Positions 1-7,918 of a DNA stretch of 32,271 nucleotides are shown here, piece by piece. The translations under genes were made by a program, and so were the position numbers. Numbering within the stretch: the first letter of the stretch is position 1; each line of letters opens with the position of its first letter. Origin of the DNA: Stenomitos frigidus ULC18 (lineage in GTDB: Bacteria; Cyanobacteriota; Cyanobacteriia; Leptolyngbyales; Leptolyngbyaceae). The notes below the pieces were generated by a model that worked only from the letters and a program-made list of their open reading frames with translations, made no database searches and was not told where the DNA came from. The stretch covers positions 1 through 32,271 of the forward strand of contig NZ_PVWK01000120.1 in the NCBI RefSeq assembly GCF_003003795.1. The letters run 5' to 3'.

Positions 1-28
1 AGGTTGGCAGACGGCTGTCTCCCTGTAA

Positions 29-373
29 GATAGCAATATCAGGACTTTATGCCTCCTCACTCAGCGGAACCAGTGCCTAGCCTACTATGCGCCAGATTTG
101 ATGGCGGATCGGACGTGGTATTTGTACATGATTGCCGTGCGACCTGACTGTCAGGGACAGGGACGCGGAACGGCGCTGATACAGCATGTGGAAAAAGCAT
201 TGCAGGCGAGCAGCCAGCGGGTGTTACTGGTTGAGACATCGGGATTGCCGAGCTACGAGCGCACACGGAAATTTTACGCGAAGTGCGGCTACGAGAAGGA
301 GGCGCGCATCCGAGACTTTTACGCGGCGGGTGATGATAAGGTTGTGTTCCGCAAAGTGTTGAATGTAGGCTAA
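29..373 (+). pseudogene. GNAT N-acetyltransferase, C-terminal remnant
   Basis: The frame is open from position 29, just after an in-frame TAA at 26-28, to the TAA at 371-373. The first start codons are TTG 98 and ATG 101. The readable part has the GNAT acetyl-CoA loop in 'RPDCQGQGRGTALI' and the late strand/helix 'YERTRKFYAKCGYEKEARI', typical of the second half of the fold. Whole GNAT domains are about 150 residues; here only about 90-110 remain and the N-terminal strands are missing. The stop at 26-28 means any upstream coding sequence would have to be in another frame, so I favour a broken gene over one cut only by the window edge. Substrate unknown. Confidence 0.6.
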
Positions 374-550
374 GCCATAGACTGTGGTCGTGGGATCCCC
401 CTTCGCTCACGTAGGCGATCACGCCGCACACTGAATAGTATGAGGTGGCAACGCGCAGACAGTCGGTACAAGGGCGGGTCTTACTAACCCCAATGCACAC
501 CGACCGCTGAGAGATCTTTGTTGACTGTTTGTGGTGGGTGCTTGAAAACG

Positions 551-2857
551 TTAACCCTTTGCTACAGCGACGACACTGACAGCGGCATGACGATCGAACA
601 GCACGCGTGGTTTCAGTAAGATTCTAAACAACAGCCAGAGCGATCGCAACTCTCCAGGAGAACAGCGGCTCTTCCACTGCCCAGGACGACAAAACAACAT
701 TTCTACCAAACGACGTTGTTGCTTAAGGTTGACTGGCTCAAACATGATTCGCACTGTAGAAAATTCATCATGTATATCTGTGTAGATTGCCTTGCCCTGA
801 AGCACCAAGCCATCTTCCAGAATTTCCAACTCCACCAGTGTGTTTGCATCAGGTTGGGCGTTTTGGCTGCTTATACATTGGTCAACCATTGGCAAGCCCG
901 CTTGAGTCAGAATCGCCTCTAAACCAACTTCCGAGATGGCAGTGGTAGAACCCCAAAACGTGTGTTCACCCATCTGCAACCGCACGGTTCGTCGCAGGTC
1001 AAACCATTCATAAAGGCTAGGGCGAGGCACATCCAACAGCACGAGGAGAGAGATTGCGAGCGTCAAGAGATTGTAGAGACTCCAGATCAACCCCAGATCA
1101 AAACCCTTCATCTTTTCAGCCATGACAGGTGATATACCTGGTTGCCACATCCCGATCGATAGACCAATGCCCAGGCTTGTCCACAGGCTAAACGCACTGG
1201 CAACAAACACAACAATGAGCGGTAAGGCTAACTGCCAATTGAACGCAAAGCGATCGCTTGATGTTCCTTTGGGTGTGACCTTAAAGCCTTTGCCAAAGGG
1301 ATTTAGCATACTTTGAATGACCGTTAACGCGAGTGGAAAACACAACACTAAGGAGTAGATATCTGCCAATAATGCCGATCGCGATCGGTGGTTGAGCCAG
1401 GAAAAAACGCTGAGATTCACGACGTAATAGGGCACAAAGAAATAGAGAATATCCGCACCTGTTGCCCGCAGCGGAATCACACCCAGGAACGCATACGCCA
1501 GGGGCATTAGCAGAAAGCCAACACGGGAAAGGCTCGTGAACCAGTGCAGTAATCCTTCCAGGTAAGCGAGTCGTTGCAGGAGATTCAGACCGGGAATGGT
1601 AAGCGGATTGGCTTGCACAAAAAAGGCTTGCAGCGTTCCCTGTGCCCAGCGAATACGCTGTAATGCTTGATCCGCAATACTTTCAGCCGCCAAGCCTGCG
1701 CTCAACTTCTCGTTGAGATAAAGCAAACGATAGCCTCGTGCCGTTAACCGAATGCCAGTGAAGAAGTCTTCGCTGAGGGACTCGGTGACAAAGCATCCTG
1801 TTTCCATCAACGCCGATCGCCGGACAACAAACGAGGTACCAGAACAAATAACCCCTCCGGCACCATCCCGCATTGGTTGAATCTGACGATAAAAGACCTC
1901 TTCTTCAGGCGTGAGAATCTGTTCTAAACCCAGATTGCGAGCGATCGGGTCAGGATTGTAAAACGATTGGGGCGTTTGCACCAACCCAACCTGTGCCTCT
2001 TGAAAGAACCCAACGGTACGGGTCAAAAAGTTTTTGGTCGGCACAAAGTCAGCATCGAAGACGACAATCAATTCACCCTCTGTACGGGCAATGGCATGAT
2101 TGAGATTGCCCGCTTTCGCGTGATCGTTGTCCGGTCGAGTCACATATTCACAGCCTAATTCTGCTGCCAAAGCGGCGATTTCAGGTCTTCGCGTGTCATC
2201 CAATACGTAAATCGTTTTCGCTTCATAGGTCAACGCCTGACAGCCAATAATGGTGCGGCGCAGAATGAGAGGCGGTTCGTTATACGTGGGAATCAGAATA
2301 TCCACCGTTGGCGTAAAGCCACCACTCACCACATCCCTGGCAAAGCGATCGGCTTCCGGTCGGCGATCGCGGACTCGCAACAGCAGAACCAGTTGAATCA
2401 TGCCGCCCAGCAACAGCAGCAATTCTAGAAAAAATAAACTGAGACTGAATACTCCATTCAGCGGCGTACTGAGGTTGAGTGTGGAGAGCGATCGCCAGGT
2501 CAAATAACGAACCGTCAGCACAGCCAGAATACCCACCACCAGGTTTCTAGACCAGGGGCGCGGACGAGGGGACAGTTGCATCACTGCCAGCACCACCAGT
2601 AGCAATGCAACTGTCCAAAACAGCAAATATTTCCCCACCATCATCGGCGCTTCTACCCACATGGGTGGGTGTTCCTGCCACTGATTCAGTTGCTGAAAAA
2701 TCTGATTCGTTGTGCCCTGCCCAGCAAACCAGGCTGCAACAATACCAGCCGCTAGCACTACAACCCCTACCATGACCAGCGTGGCAAGCTGAATGCGGGA
2801 AACTCTCTGCCAGAGGGATGCAGGAAAACGCTTCTTACCAAATTGAGACGGTGCCAT
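551..2857 (-). CDS. bcsA: BcsA/CesA-type cellulose synthase (GT2) with C-terminal PilZ-like domain
   Basis: Processive membrane glycosyltransferase expected to polymerise UDP-glucose into beta-1,4-glucan and pass it across the inner membrane. I start at ATG 2857 (768 aa): AGGA lies about 8 nt upstream, whereas the longer GTG start at 2872 has no ribosome site. Numbered from that ATG: N-terminal TM helices to about 160; GT2 core with DILIPTYNEP (~186), D220-D221, DAD 268-270, SED 362-364 and QRIRW 400-404; the BcsA signature FKVTPKG at 525-531; further TM helices; then a PilZ-like tail. The tail keeps RxxxR (R622/R626) but the D/NxSxxG motif reads AISEVG, so cyclic-di-GMP binding may be weakened. 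No BcsB, BcsZ or HlyD-like partner is next to it. Confidence 0.88.
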   Translation of the reverse strand: MAPSQFGKKRFPASLWQRVSRIQLATLVMVGVVVLAAGIVAAWFAGQGTTNQIFQQLNQWQEHPPMWVEAPMMVGKYLLFWTVALLLVVLAVMQLSPRPRPWSRNLVVGILAVLTVRYLTWRSLSTLNLSTPLNGVFSLSLFFLELLLLLGGMIQLVLLLRVRDRRPEADRFARDVVSGGFTPTVDILIPTYNEPPLILRRTIIGCQALTYEAKTIYVLDDTRRPEIAALAAELGCEYVTRPDNDHAKAGNLNHAIARTEGELIVVFDADFVPTKNFLTRTVGFFQEAQVGLVQTPQSFYNPDPIARNLGLEQILTPEEEVFYRQIQPMRDGAGGVICSGTSFVVRRSALMETGCFVTESLSEDFFTGIRLTARGYRLLYLNEKLSAGLAAESIADQALQRIRWAQGTLQAFFVQANPLTIPGLNLLQRLAYLEGLLHWFTSLSRVGFLLMPLAYAFLGVIPLRATGADILYFFVPYYVVNLSVFSWLNHRSRSALLADIYSLVLCFPLALTVIQSMLNPFGKGFKVTPKGTSSDRFAFNWQLALPLIVVFVASAFSLWTSLGIGLSIGMWQPGISPVMAEKMKGFDLGLIWSLYNLLTLAISLLVLLDVPRPSLYEWFDLRRTVRLQMGEHTFWGSTTAISEVGLEAILTQAGLPMVDQCISSQNAQPDANTLVELEILEDGLVLQGKAIYTDIHDEFSTVRIMFEPVNLKQQRRLVEMLFCRPGQWKSRCSPGELRSLWLLFRILLKPRVLFDRHAAVSVVAVAKG

Positions 2858-3266
2858 TAAGGTGTCCTGCACTGGGCTAATACAAGCTGACGTTCAAACA
2901 ATCACTGCATGAGCGAGCGATCGCTGCATCATTAAAGCAAGCTTGTAAGATAGACCTGAGAAAACCCTGAAGACCCTCTGAATGCGCTATGAGAATTTTT
3001 GGTGCTTTTGCACTTGCATGGCTGAACTGTCCTCACACCCTCTATTCTGAGCAGTCGAGTCAGAACGAGACTGGGAAATGGTTAAGCATTAACTGAGAAA
3101 TGTGCAATCAAAGCACATGCATGGTGCTCTTATGCCAGCCTCGTGCTTTTTTAAGCGTCTTCTCATGCAGACTCCGTAAGATGGCTCTATCGTCCATTTC
3201 AATCAAGGCGATTAGTGGTTTCAATGGGCAAAGAACGTTAATCCATTGCCTACAAGGAGATTTCCC
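2858..3266. other. Intergenic region between divergent genes
   Basis: About 400 bases separate the divergent cellulose synthase and the small secreted protein gene. No ORF is convincing. Visible structures are a short stem (TTCTGA/TCAGAA near 3040-3062) and AAAGCAC paired with GTGCTTTTTT (about 3113-3153), which could end a short transcript. The region presumably carries promoters for both neighbours, but I cannot place them with confidence. Confidence 0.4.
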
Positions 3267-3761
3267 ATGAAAAAACTTGCTTACGGTCTGTTGTCTGGCT
3301 TACTGATTCTGGCTACTACGATCCCGGTTGGGGCAACAACAACACCAACTACAATTGCTCAGTCCCATACAATTGCCCAGGCTAACTCGGCGACGATCGA
3401 GCAAATGTTTCGTGAACAGAAGGTGTTGACTGATGAAATCCAGACCTTAATGGCACAGATGAAAGCGATGCTAGCAGAGATGAAGGCACTCACATCGCTG
3501 CCAGAAGGACAGACTCCAACCATGGCTGATTTATACAAACAGCAGCAGGTCATACTAACAAGACTTGAAACGCTGAGTCAGTCACGTTTCGACACCCTTG
3601 TACCGAAAAGAAGTGCGGTGATAGAACAAGGCAAGGCGGCGACAGTACAAGACATCCATCGGCAGCAGTTGGCGATCATCGCTGACTTGAAGACCATGAT
3701 GGCTGAGCTGAAGACCTTGATGGAAATCTATCGCGGTCGGGCTGGCACCTCTGAGCGCTAA
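3267..3761 (+). CDS. Small secreted helical-repeat protein, function unknown
   Basis: Family not recognised. The start is ATG 3267 because AAGGAGA sits just upstream; an upstream in-frame start at 3246 lacks a site. The 164-aa product has a Sec signal peptide (MKK, then a hydrophobic run to about 18, likely cut after VGA at ~23). The mature part is almost all helix, rich in Gln, Lys, Met and Leu. It has three related segments beginning ATIEQMFREQ, TMADLYKQQQ and ATVQDIHRQQ, each followed by a leucine/methionine helix, so it looks like a triplicated helical hairpin or coiled-coil. It is probably periplasmic or exported. There is no lipobox Cys. It stands alone, with about 150 bases to the next gene. 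Confidence 0.7.
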   Translation: MKKLAYGLLSGLLILATTIPVGATTTPTTIAQSHTIAQANSATIEQMFREQKVLTDEIQTLMAQMKAMLAEMKALTSLPEGQTPTMADLYKQQQVILTRLETLSQSRFDTLVPKRSAVIEQGKAATVQDIHRQQLAIIADLKTMMAELKTLMEIYRGRAGTSER

Positions 3762-3910
3762 AGCCACTTGCGGGAGAGACGCTTAAGGTCAAGTGCAGCA
3801 AAGCAGAGAAGCTAAACCACTCTGCTACAAGTTTGAGACACCATCAGTTGCTAGACCCATGAAAATTTCTTGTAGATTACTAATGTCACTGGCAGAATGA
3901 AGAGCGCAGC

Positions 3911-4747
3911 ATGAACGTGAGAGATGTGATCGCCAGAGGTGAAACCGGGTTGGTACGCGGTTTAAATCTACAAATTATTGCGGTGGTTAATGCGATCGCG
4001 CCCAATAGCCTGGTGCGGTTTGACGATCTCAGAGTGAATGTTGAGGGCAATCAAATTAATCCGTTTATGCAAGCGTCTGCAAGAATGTCGCTGCAAATTG
4101 CGCTCCGTGAACGGGGAACAACGTTAGTGGTGAATTCAGCCTATCGCACGGTTGTGCAGCAATACCTGTTACGTCAGCAATTTGAGCGCGGCTTGTTTGG
4201 CATTACGGCTGCTGCGGTTCCTGGTTCCAGTAATCATGAAAGTGGTTTGGCGTTGGATGTGGAAGATCCAGATGGTTGGCAGCCGTATTTTCAACAGCAT
4301 AACTGGATCAGGCTGGGACGAGATTTCGACTTTCCCCATTATGATTATGTGTTTCCTGCTGCTACCCGTCGCGATCTGGGTCGCATTGGCGTGAGGGCGT
4401 TTCAGCGGTTGTGGAATCAATTCCATCCCGGCGATCGCATTCCTGAAGATGGCGTGTATGGACCGCAAACCGCAACACGCTTAGCGAATTCACCGATCAA
4501 TGGTTTTCTGCCTGCTTTCCGGCGATCGCTCCAGCTTCAGGAACCTCGGCTACAAGGTGATGATGTGACAGCAGTTCAGCGGGCGTTACTGCAATCGTCG
4601 ATTGTCCGGGTGAATCTAAACGTCACTGGTGTTTTTGATATGGCAACCGAGAGAGCGGTCAGGCAGTTTCAGCAGGCAACTGGACGCTTGGCGGTCGATG
4701 GTGTGGTTGGACCAACGACACTCAGAGAGTTGGGGTTGTTGAGATAA
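3911..4747 (+). CDS. M15-family (VanY-like) peptidase with peptidoglycan-binding repeats
   Basis: 278 aa. The central domain has the M15 zinc signature SxHxxGxAxD: S107, H109, G112, A114, D116. A third ligand candidate is H143 in DFPHYDYV, preceded by the NWIRLG segment seen in VanY/DacB-like enzymes. Expected reaction: hydrolysis of D-Ala-D-Ala or peptide cross-links in peptidoglycan. Residues ~158-195 and ~205-276 are two peptidoglycan_binding_1-like units (ending DGVYGPQTATRLA and DGVVGPTTLRELGL), the first less regular. No signal peptide is visible, which is unusual for a wall enzyme and is also seen in endolysin-like proteins. GAAGAG lies about 7-9 nt before the ATG. No phage genes are nearby. 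Confidence 0.85.
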   Translation: MNVRDVIARGETGLVRGLNLQIIAVVNAIAPNSLVRFDDLRVNVEGNQINPFMQASARMSLQIALRERGTTLVVNSAYRTVVQQYLLRQQFERGLFGITAAAVPGSSNHESGLALDVEDPDGWQPYFQQHNWIRLGRDFDFPHYDYVFPAATRRDLGRIGVRAFQRLWNQFHPGDRIPEDGVYGPQTATRLANSPINGFLPAFRRSLQLQEPRLQGDDVTAVQRALLQSSIVRVNLNVTGVFDMATERAVRQFQQATGRLAVDGVVGPTTLRELGLLR

Positions 4748-4867
4748 TTTGGATGAATTTTATATCGCTTCTCACACTAAATCCCGTTTAGGGGAGTTAA
4801 GGCATAGTGGTTGAGAAACGTAGCTACAAAAATAAAACCTGCGATCGTAGTTGCAGGCACTTTAACC

Positions 4868-4955
4868 CCTTAACGAATCAAATCAGCGGCAGTAGACACC
4901 CTTTAATTCAACACCAGTAGCTTCTAACTGTCCGCATGCATTTGAATTGTTAGGT
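4868..4955 (-). other. attC-like imperfect palindrome (left)
   Basis: Read on the minus strand it begins ACCTAAC (fits R'' consensus RYYYAAC) and ends GTTAAGG (6 of 7 with GTTRRRY). The outer arms pair as CC-TAAC-x3-TCAAAT-x-GCGG against their complement, with mismatches and unequal spacers (GCAT versus CA), and a non-pairing centre of about 40 bases. This is the architecture of integron attC sites. It begins 10 bases after the stop codon of the macro-domain gene on the same strand, where a cassette attC would lie. No integrase gene is in the window. It could also be a cyanobacterial palindromic repeat. Confidence 0.55.
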
Positions 4956-4964
4956 CGCTCTGTA

Positions 4965-5837
4965 TTATCCCCAAATATCTTGAAACTTACTCAAGTCAAT
5001 ATCTTCCAGATATTTTGAATGTAGGATTATTCGTATCTCTTCAGTAGTGATTTTTCCTCCTTCCTCAAGTGAATTTGCTATTGCCAATAAGTTAAGTTCT
5101 AATAGGTGAATTGAATCCAATCTAATTCCTGTTACTCCACTTCCAATTAGTGGAATATTAATAGGGTTTCCTCTAGCGTAGATACGTGCTTTCTTCCAAA
5201 AAGCTTCCAAAGCAATCCACATCTTTAAGGCGTTACAATTATCACCAGGTATATATCCTTTTAATTCTGTTTCTGTTAAAGAAAATAAAATATAAGGTTG
5301 ACCATCTAAAGATAGAAGTACAGTAGTTCCTAGAGGATAGAATCTTTCATTCTGTTGAGTTTCATCCCTAAATACCTCTTGGAAACTTTCAGTGTGTAAC
5401 GAATCTGCAATTATTTTTTCATAAGTCTCAAATCCCTTAGAACCTTCTCCGCTCTGTGCAAATTTTTGAATGAGCTTACCTTGTAAACTTGCTGGTATGA
5501 CCTGAGTTTCATGAAAGAATCTACTGACAGGAATTACTTTGATTCCATCAAATGAAAATAAATCGCCAAAGACGATTTTAATGTTGGAATTTCCATACTT
5601 TAGGTTTGCTTCTTGAGGTATGGCGCTTCTGTAGGCTCCAATCAACACGCTGATAAGTATTAAGGAAATAAATTTGATTTCCCCTGAGAAATACCTACTT
5701 GCATTTGGAACAATTCCGATAAGAGGTTCTAAGATAGTCCAAATGGTTGCATAAACAACGAATGCATATGTAAATACTTTAAGAGGTTGCTTTCTGAGAG
5801 TAATAGTTATGCGTTTGAAAAGCCCCTGACTATTCAT
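4965..5837 (-). CDS. thsA: Two-TM macro-domain protein, type II Thoeris ThsA-like effector
   Basis: 290 aa. Two hydrophobic helices (about 21-42 and 56-70) are followed by a soluble macro-like domain: VFGDLF (89-94), the loop before GDNCNALKMW (198-207) and the ligand-loop motif PLIGSGVTGIRLD (229-241). An N-terminal TM pair with a C-terminal macro domain is the layout of ThsA in type II Thoeris, where the macro domain binds an ADP-ribose-type signal made by a TIR protein and the membrane part is thought to kill the infected cell. The TIR-like gene lies 68 bases upstream on the same strand, supporting a two-gene operon. The gene is AT-rich and has no GCGATCGC octamer, unlike the neighbours, suggesting transfer. 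Family assignment is from memory of motifs. Confidence 0.68.
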   Translation of the reverse strand: MNSQGLFKRITITLRKQPLKVFTYAFVVYATIWTILEPLIGIVPNASRYFSGEIKFISLILISVLIGAYRSAIPQEANLKYGNSNIKIVFGDLFSFDGIKVIPVSRFFHETQVIPASLQGKLIQKFAQSGEGSKGFETYEKIIADSLHTESFQEVFRDETQQNERFYPLGTTVLLSLDGQPYILFSLTETELKGYIPGDNCNALKMWIALEAFWKKARIYARGNPINIPLIGSGVTGIRLDSIHLLELNLLAIANSLEEGGKITTEEIRIILHSKYLEDIDLSKFQDIWG

Positions 5838-5905
5838 AAAGCGTTGTTCTAGAATCTATTAAGGTTGGTCATAGAGTGAAAACCGAAGAAATTTCTATAG
5901 AAGCT

Positions 5906-7036
5906 CTAAACTTTTTTGAATTCTTTAATTGCTTTCATAAGCTTCATTCCTGTGCTCCAGCTTAGTTCTTCACCCTCAAACTCGCACCGATACAATCCTT
6001 GCAAGTTTGATGGAACGGGTAATCTTTTGTCCCATAATAAGACGACACGGCGATCGTAAAGTACAAAAGCAGCGCCAATTTCAATTAATACATTCTCATT
6101 AATTCGAGGTTCTCTACTCACCTCTCCAGAGTGGATTTGTTCAGCAGAAACAATGATAATTCCAGCTTGGCAACGGCGCATCGCACTAAACACCTTGTCA
6201 GGAACAGGAATTGCTGTTGTCTCTTCTTTGACAGCAACTTCACTCTCAATATCTGCAAGCTCTAGCATTGTCTCTACCTGCGAGACGAAATCAGTATCCC
6301 TACCATGTGATATGAACACTCGTAGCCGCTCACTAGCTTGAGCTTCATTACCCTTTCCTTGAAGGTCTGGGAGTACGTCCCCTTCTGAGGAAACGATTGG
6401 TTCAGGTGATACAGGCTTTAGAGGTTCACCCGGCAAATCTGAATCCTCAGTGGTATTAGATACCCACTCATCTGCCTGCCTAGATGGTTCTTGCCAAGGA
6501 GGAGCAGACGGACCTTCTTCTATGTGTCCTCTAAGCCTGTCTCTATTGATACTGATGCGAGTTGGCTGACCACGGCGACCGATAGTTAGTGTACCAAGCA
6601 TTGCACCTTCGACAAGGCGGAAAAAACAAACTGCTTGATCCTTAAGAGTGTTCTCGTTATCTGTAGCGTTTTCATCAGAGTGATGCTCATGCCAGAATGC
6701 CGCTACATCTACGTTCGTTGCTGTTTCAAGGCTACGGTGAAACATCCATTCGATAGCGGAGCGATAGGGAACAATACTATCAACAGCCTCTAGAAAGAGG
6801 ACTTCAGGAGCTTTAGTCTTACGTGCTAGCTCCCAACCACGATTCGAGAGTTTAATGCGCTCTCCTTCCCGTGTAATAAACCCCCACGCTTGATAAGCCG
6901 ACATCTTACGATGATCTAAAAACTTCTTGTCCAGAATTGCTTTAGCTTCAGATAGATTAGCCCCTGTAGGTTTTGTACGGAGGTAATCAATCACAGTTTT
7001 TACATCTTCGATATCGGTGAGTATCGGAAGCGGCAT
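5906..7036 (-). CDS. Winged-helix/TIR-like (CAP12-type) nucleotide-binding protein
   Basis: 376 aa. Residues 1-75 resemble a winged helix (wing-like WGFITREGERIKLSNRGWELA). Residues ~80-175 are an unrecognised helical/beta region; ~176-235 is a Pro/Glu-rich linker. The C-terminal domain (237-376) begins RVFISHGRD, has GIIIVSAEQ at 292-300, and carries NVLIEIGAAF (315-324). E319 in NVLIEIG matches the Glu of the TIR-like family found in CAP12/Pycsar effectors. Expected activity: NAD+ cleavage, or making an ADP-ribose-type signal for the macro protein. It is the first gene of the pair. Canonical ThsB proteins are mostly a lone TIR domain, so the long N-terminal part, perhaps a sensor, is unusual. 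Confidence 0.72.
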   Translation of the reverse strand: MPLPILTDIEDVKTVIDYLRTKPTGANLSEAKAILDKKFLDHRKMSAYQAWGFITREGERIKLSNRGWELARKTKAPEVLFLEAVDSIVPYRSAIEWMFHRSLETATNVDVAAFWHEHHSDENATDNENTLKDQAVCFFRLVEGAMLGTLTIGRRGQPTRISINRDRLRGHIEEGPSAPPWQEPSRQADEWVSNTTEDSDLPGEPLKPVSPEPIVSSEGDVLPDLQGKGNEAQASERLRVFISHGRDTDFVSQVETMLELADIESEVAVKEETTAIPVPDKVFSAMRRCQAGIIIVSAEQIHSGEVSREPRINENVLIEIGAAFVLYDRRVVLLWDKRLPVPSNLQGLYRCEFEGEELSWSTGMKLMKAIKEFKKV

Positions 7037-7064
7037 ATGGTGCTAGGCAGAAAAGGGGGAAAAT

Positions 7065-7093
7065 CTAATACACACTAACTTAAAATTCTTCAA
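7065..7093 (-). promoter_or_regulatory. Candidate sigma70 promoter of the TIR/macro operon
   Basis: On the minus strand TTGAAG (7093-7088) and TATTAG (7070-7065) are 17 bases apart. Transcription would start near 7058, about 22 bases before the ATG at 7036. No ribosome site is obvious. Farther upstream a CTCG-AAAAA-CGAG hairpin followed by TTTTTG (about 7105-7125) could stop read-through into the operon. Confidence 0.45.
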
Positions 7094-7137
7094 ACGGCTA
7101 CAAAAACTCGTTTTTCGAGAGCAGTGCCACTGATCAC

Positions 7138-7312
7138 CTCTCAAGAGATTAGCGGTCTAACTATTAATAAGCTGAAAATTTCTGCAATCCCACAGTGGGT
7201 GGATAGGCAGAATGGTTCGGCATAACACCCCAAATCTAGCGCTTAGGTAGAATCTTTCCGCATCATACCCTGCTGAAGGTGGATAGGCAGAATCTTTCCG
7301 CATATTTTCAGG
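7138..7312 (-). repeat. ~175-bp MITE-like repeat, left copy
   Basis: The reverse complement of this stretch matches 23230-23413 along its length, at roughly 80-85% by eye. It contains the direct motif ATTCTGCCTATCCACC twice plus a variant. Its two ends are inverted copies of each other (GGAAAGATTCTGCCTA-like start, complement at the end), more decayed in this copy. It ends TATTAATAGTTAGACCG next to the TIR operon. A short minus-strand ORF inside it reads only repeat sequence and is not a gene. Confidence 0.7.
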
Positions 7313-7554
7313 TTTACTATGGGCACGATCGCGTATGTTATGAGATACACCGTACAGTTCGCCTCTACACTCGCTATGCAAGAGCGCCCAAGGAAACTGC
7401 TCGATCGGTTATGAGATGTCATTCAGCTCAAGCACGGCGATCGTGGTATTCGAGGTGACTCTGCGAATGGTTTGAGTTTTTCTTGCCTGACATCAACAAA
7501 ACATTTGAATCTGATGAAGAAGCGTATGGGGCGATCGCTTGCTTTTTACGGCTG

Positions 7555-7905
7555 ATTCAATAGGCAAAATGGCTGTTTGCCTTCTCATTTTGTCCATTCG
7601 CTTTCCCATTTCAGTAGTTTCCGCAAGCAAAAAGGCTCTTTGCTTTCTCATTTTGCCTGTTTGCTTTTGCATTTCAATCGATCGCGCACTCATTTGGGTG
7701 TTTTCCGCAAGCAAAACGGTTATTTGCTTTCTCAAACTGCGGTTTGCTTACTCATTTCAGTACATCGCGCACTCATTTTAGTGTTTTCCGTAAACAAAAA
7801 GGCTCTTTGCTGACTCATTTTGACTATCTGCTTTTGCATTTCAATCGATCGCGCACTCGTTTTAGTGTTTCCCGCAAACAACGCTTGAGCGAGAAATGCC
7901 CACGT
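7555..7905. repeat. 84-bp tandem repeat with 21-bp sub-period
   Basis: The motif ATTTCA plus flanks recurs at 7608, 7671, 7754 and 7838, spacings of 63, 83 and 84 bases, i.e. multiples of 21 except for one lost base. On the minus strand the unit translates as perfect heptads with Met (or Leu) every seventh residue, for example MSARSIE-MQKQTGK-MRKQRAF-LLAETTE. Two short minus-strand ORFs (7926-7732 and 7735-7493) carry the pattern in different frames because one heptad is 20 rather than 21 bases. It is either a decayed coiled-coil gene or a purely DNA-level repeat; I favour non-coding. It lies directly downstream of the MmpL-like gene. Confidence 0.7.
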
Positions 7906-7918
7906 TCCAATGCAGCTA

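Noticed and set aside
57-500. 147-codon minus-strand ORF
   Set aside because: It overlaps the GNAT remnant antisense, has biased low-complexity composition and no motif; it is a shadow.
3020-3160. Possible Yfr1-like small RNA (TCCTCACAC motif followed by stems and a T-run)
   Set aside because: The motif is only partly like the conserved Yfr1 core, the stem after it is short and not followed by T's, and the T-run hairpin is 80 bases farther on. Not enough for an RNA gene call.
7157-7381. 74-codon minus-strand ORF, and the similar 64-codon ORF at 23197-23391
   Set aside because: Both are translations of the ~175-bp repeat; such ORFs arise from repeat sequence and not from a gene.
7555-7905. 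CRISPR-like array
   Set aside because: Units are contiguous 21/84-bp tandem repeats without unique spacers, and no cas genes are present.
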